A stretch of 64,000 bases of DNA from Desulfovibrionaceae bacterium. Its GTDB lineage: Bacteria > Desulfobacterota > Desulfovibrionia > Desulfovibrionales > Desulfovibrionaceae. The notes beneath the pieces are model-generated. The model saw only the letters and a program-made list of their open reading frames with translations, ran no database searches and had not been told where the DNA came from. The number at the start of each line of letters is the position of its first letter. Position 1 is the stretch's first letter. The stretch covers positions 338,501 to 402,500 of the forward strand of contig CAJTFO010000003.1 of assembly GCA_910575755.1 (NCBI GenBank). The letters run 5' to 3'. The position numbers and the translations under genes were made by a program. This document shows positions 61,372-64,000 of this stretch, piece after piece.

Positions 61372-61675
61372 GGCGCATGCTCCTTGCCGGAGAACCGGCA
61401 CAGCCTTGTATGCAGGAAGCATGCCTGACATGAAAAATCCGGCCCGCGCCAGCAGACCGGATTGAAAAGGAAACGGCGACAAGAGGCTCAGAACGCTTTG
61501 CCTGTTGTCACTGGCGAAACGCGCCGCTCTAGAGCGAATTGCCTTTGAAAAAGGCATTCGCTCCGGCGGACGCGAGAGCGGACGCCCGCGCTGAATGAGC
61601 CTGAAAACCGCGTTTTTCAGGCTCAATGACAGCAGCGCCGCTTTTGAAATGGTAATATTTCAAAAGCAAAATGCT
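61372..61675 (-). other. Intergenic region upstream of flgI
   Basis: 304 nt without a gene. It holds the sigma-54-like flgI promoter (61411-61426) and copy C of the interspersed element (61529-61679). The stretch between them, 61427-61528, shows no further clear signal; an enhancer-binding-protein site would be expected but was not recognised. Confidence 0.6.
61411..61426 (-). promoter_or_regulatory. Sigma-54-like promoter of the flgI operon
   Basis: On the minus strand AGGCATG-CTTC-CTGCA: GG and GC are exactly 10 bases apart and most consensus positions match (TGGCACG-N4-TTGCA). Transcription would start near 61399, 28 nt before the flgI ATG, leaving just room for the ribosome binding site. 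Confidence 0.6.
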
Positions 61676-61679
61676 CTAA
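61529..61679 (-). repeat. Interspersed three-hairpin element, copy C
   Basis: About 150 bp with perfect short inverted ends CTAGAGC and GCTCTA. One end forms the hairpin GAGCGAATTGCCTT/AAGGCATTCGCTC (61532-61564). The central hairpin is a 12-bp stem, 61596-61607 with 61614-61625. The other end hairpin is GCTTTTGAAAT/ATTTCAAAAGC (about 61640-61667). The minus-strand end TAGAGCATTT begins at the TAG stop of the DUF134-NifX gene. Confidence 0.85.
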
Positions 61680-62389
61680 TGATGGTGGTTGCAGCCGCCC
61701 CGGCAAAGCTGGTCGGTTCCGAAAGGCTGGAGCCTGCCCTCGGCAAAGGCCTTCAGGGCATCGCCCACAGTGGCCTGACCGGCATTGTAATACACAGTGA
61801 TGCCCGCCGCCTGCATGGCGGTAAGCGGACGCATGCCCATGCCGCCGGCCAGCAGCGCGCGAACGCCCTGCGCGGCCAGTTCCTGCACAGGCTGGAGACA
61901 ATTGCCGTGTTCATGTCCGCTGTTGGGCAGCACGCGCACGTCGCTGACAGCCCCGTTTTCCACCAGGGCCAGGGTATAGGCGTCACAGTGACCGAAATGC
62001 GCGCTGGGCGCGGCTTCCAGTCCGCCAGGCGCATCCGAGGGAACAGCCACAAGAATAGCTTCACTCATTTGAATTTCTCCTTGAGCATTGGTTTCTTCGG
62101 CCAGGGCGCACACGCCGCCCGCAATGCGCAGCGCCCGCCCCTCAATCAGAGCCTGGGCCACGCATTGCCGCGCCCTGCGCAACAGCCTGCCGAAAGTATG
62201 CCGCGAAACGCCCATGCGGGCGGCGGCCTCGTCCATGTTCAGGCCCAGGTAGTCCGCCAGCCGCACAGCTTCCAGGCCATCCACGGACAACACCACTTCC
62301 GAAAGCTGGCGTAATGGAATGCCCCGGGGCTTGAAACAAAGCGCTTTGGGCAAAGCGGAAACGCGACGGCAAAGGCAGGGTCTGGGCAT
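61676..62389 (-). CDS. DUF134 DNA-binding / NifX-type Fe-Mo cluster-binding fusion protein
   Basis: A 237-residue two-domain protein. Residues 1-95 are DUF134, a sigma-region-4-like helix-turn-helix (MPRPCLCRRVSALP, DGLEAVRLADYLGLNMDEAA, GVSRHTFGRLLRRAR). Residues about 108-225 form a NifX/NifB C-terminal-like (Fe-Mo cofactor-binding) domain with SAHFGHCDAYTLAL and GMGMRPLTAMQAAGI. It ends CNHHH, possibly a metal ligand set. Such domains bind Mo- or Fe-S-type clusters, as in the orange-protein systems of Desulfovibrio; the fusion suggests a cluster-sensing regulator. ATG 62389 has GAGG five bases upstream. Confidence 0.85.
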   Translation of the reverse strand: MPRPCLCRRVSALPKALCFKPRGIPLRQLSEVVLSVDGLEAVRLADYLGLNMDEAAARMGVSRHTFGRLLRRARQCVAQALIEGRALRIAGGVCALAEETNAQGEIQMSEAILVAVPSDAPGGLEAAPSAHFGHCDAYTLALVENGAVSDVRVLPNSGHEHGNCLQPVQELAAQGVRALLAGGMGMRPLTAMQAAGITVYYNAGQATVGDALKAFAEGRLQPFGTDQLCRGGCNHHH

Positions 62390-62672
62390 GGACACCTCAG
62401 TTGTTTTGCTCAAATGAGCATTTAAGACGCCATCTGTACTTTGTCAAGCACGCTCAAAAAATCTGCGTCTTTGTGCAGGCCATTGCGCCAGAGCATTTGC
62501 ACAGTGAAGAATGTTCTTGTAGCGGAAGAGCTGACAGCTCCGCAAACGCTGCTTGTGAGCGCATTACGCGCAATGAGGACGAAAGAGCAGACCGGGGACA
62601 GGGGAAGGCCGCCGGGGAGAAGCGTGTAAGGGGGGGGGAGGGCGGCTTGTGTGTTCGGGATAGGCGAGGCAT
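62390..62672. other. Intergenic region downstream of the rRNA operon
   Basis: No gene seen. It contains a G-rich stretch on the plus strand (62593-62642) with three GGGG tracts and a run of nine G, able to form a G-quadruplex. The promoter of the DUF134-NifX gene should lie near 62400-62460 but was not identified. Confidence 0.5.
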
Positions 62673-62720
62673 AAAAAAGGCCCGGCCCTTCGCGCTGCAA
62701 GCTGCAAAGGGCCGGGCAAC
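62673..62720 (-). terminator. Terminator of the rRNA operon
   Basis: GCCCGGCCCTT pairs with AAGGGCCGGGC (62707-62717 with 62680-62690) around a GC-rich loop, and six T residues follow on the minus strand (62678-62673). Confidence 0.9.
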
Positions 62721-62724
62721 TATT

Positions 62725-62838
62725 TTTGGCAGCGGCCTACTTTCCCACATGACGTTATGCAGTATCATCGGCGAGGAAGAGCTTAACTGCCGAGTTCGGA
62801 ATGGGATCGGGTGTACCCTCTTCTCTATGGCTGCCAAA
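62725..62838 (-). rRNA. rrf: 5S ribosomal RNA
   Basis: About 114 nt. The ends TTTGGCAGC and GCTGCCAAA pair, and the interior has the conserved CCGATCCCATTCCGAACTCG and GTGGGAAAGTAGG sequences of bacterial 5S rRNA. It follows the 23S gene after about 42 nt and precedes the operon terminator. Ends are approximate. Confidence 0.95.
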
Positions 62839-62880
62839 AAATTTTCAATTTAATTGACAGGGAAGGAAGGAGTCTTTCTC

Positions 62881-64000
<1,120 letters not shown>

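Noticed and set aside
62454..62837. 127-codon minus-strand frame across 5S rRNA and the terminator
   Set aside because: It runs through the 5S gene and the rRNA terminator and has no domain.

Overview
The window is GC-rich chromosomal DNA that looks like Desulfovibrio or a close relative in the Desulfovibrionaceae. The evidence is dsrC of dissimilatory sulfur metabolism, an energy-conserving CO-type hydrogenase operon in the order cooMKLXUH-hypA-cooF (the order known from Desulfovibrio vulgaris), a DUF134-NifX fusion, a class II (B12-dependent) ribonucleotide reductase, LarC and polar-flagellum genes. No prophage, CRISPR array or intact insertion sequence was seen. Species assignment is inference.

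Layout. 1-11.1 kb: rnr-murJ on the plus strand. On the minus strand follow a YdjM-like membrane protein, a secreted subclass B1-type metallo-beta-lactamase, nrdJ, an Rsm22-like methyltransferase and a RACo-like activase. 11.2-12.2 kb: fliM behind a clear sigma-54 promoter. 12.5-25.5 kb: one long minus-strand cluster read thrS-infC-rpmI-rplT-pheS-(secreted orf)-pheT-merR-rpe-tkt-pgk, plus a lone methyltransferase; translation genes run into pentose-phosphate and glycolytic genes. 25.6-32.3 kb: tRNA-Val(GAC), trmFO, dut, argD, a DksA/TraR-like zinc protein, a very charged secreted protein, larC and a CBS-ACT protein. 32.3-42.0 kb: dsrC, a class A penicillin-binding protein, trmI, a copper ATPase divergent from a copper chaperone, a Csd4-like cell-shape carboxypeptidase and gpsA. 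42.2-50.8 kb: the coo hydrogenase operon. It includes a 53-codon gene with a CxxCxxCxxxC motif between cooL and cooX. 50.9-53.5 kb: TtcA-like protein, rpoZ, dnaJ. 53.8-61.4 kb: flagellar operon flgI-flgJ-flgN-flgK-flgL-csrA-fliW, again behind a sigma-54-like promoter. 61.7-64 kb: DUF134-NifX protein, then the 3' end of an rRNA operon (23S part, 5S, terminator) on the minus strand.

The genes connect in several ways. The coo complex would oxidise reduced ferredoxin, make H2 and pump ions; cooF would carry electrons and hypA would supply nickel. No CO dehydrogenase gene (cooS) is in the window. CsrA and FliW, at the end of the hook-filament operon, form the known translational switch for flagellin.

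The main unexplained structure is a family of four intergenic elements (about 12.3, 35.75, 53.5 and 61.6 kb). They are built from up to three hairpins, have TAGAGCATTT-type inverted ends, and in two cases start exactly at the TAG stop codon of a gene. Other points of interest are an infC gene with an apparent ATA start, Asp-box motifs in FlgK and FlgL, an open FlgJ variant with a long disordered tail, and the chromosomal B1-type beta-lactamase homologue.
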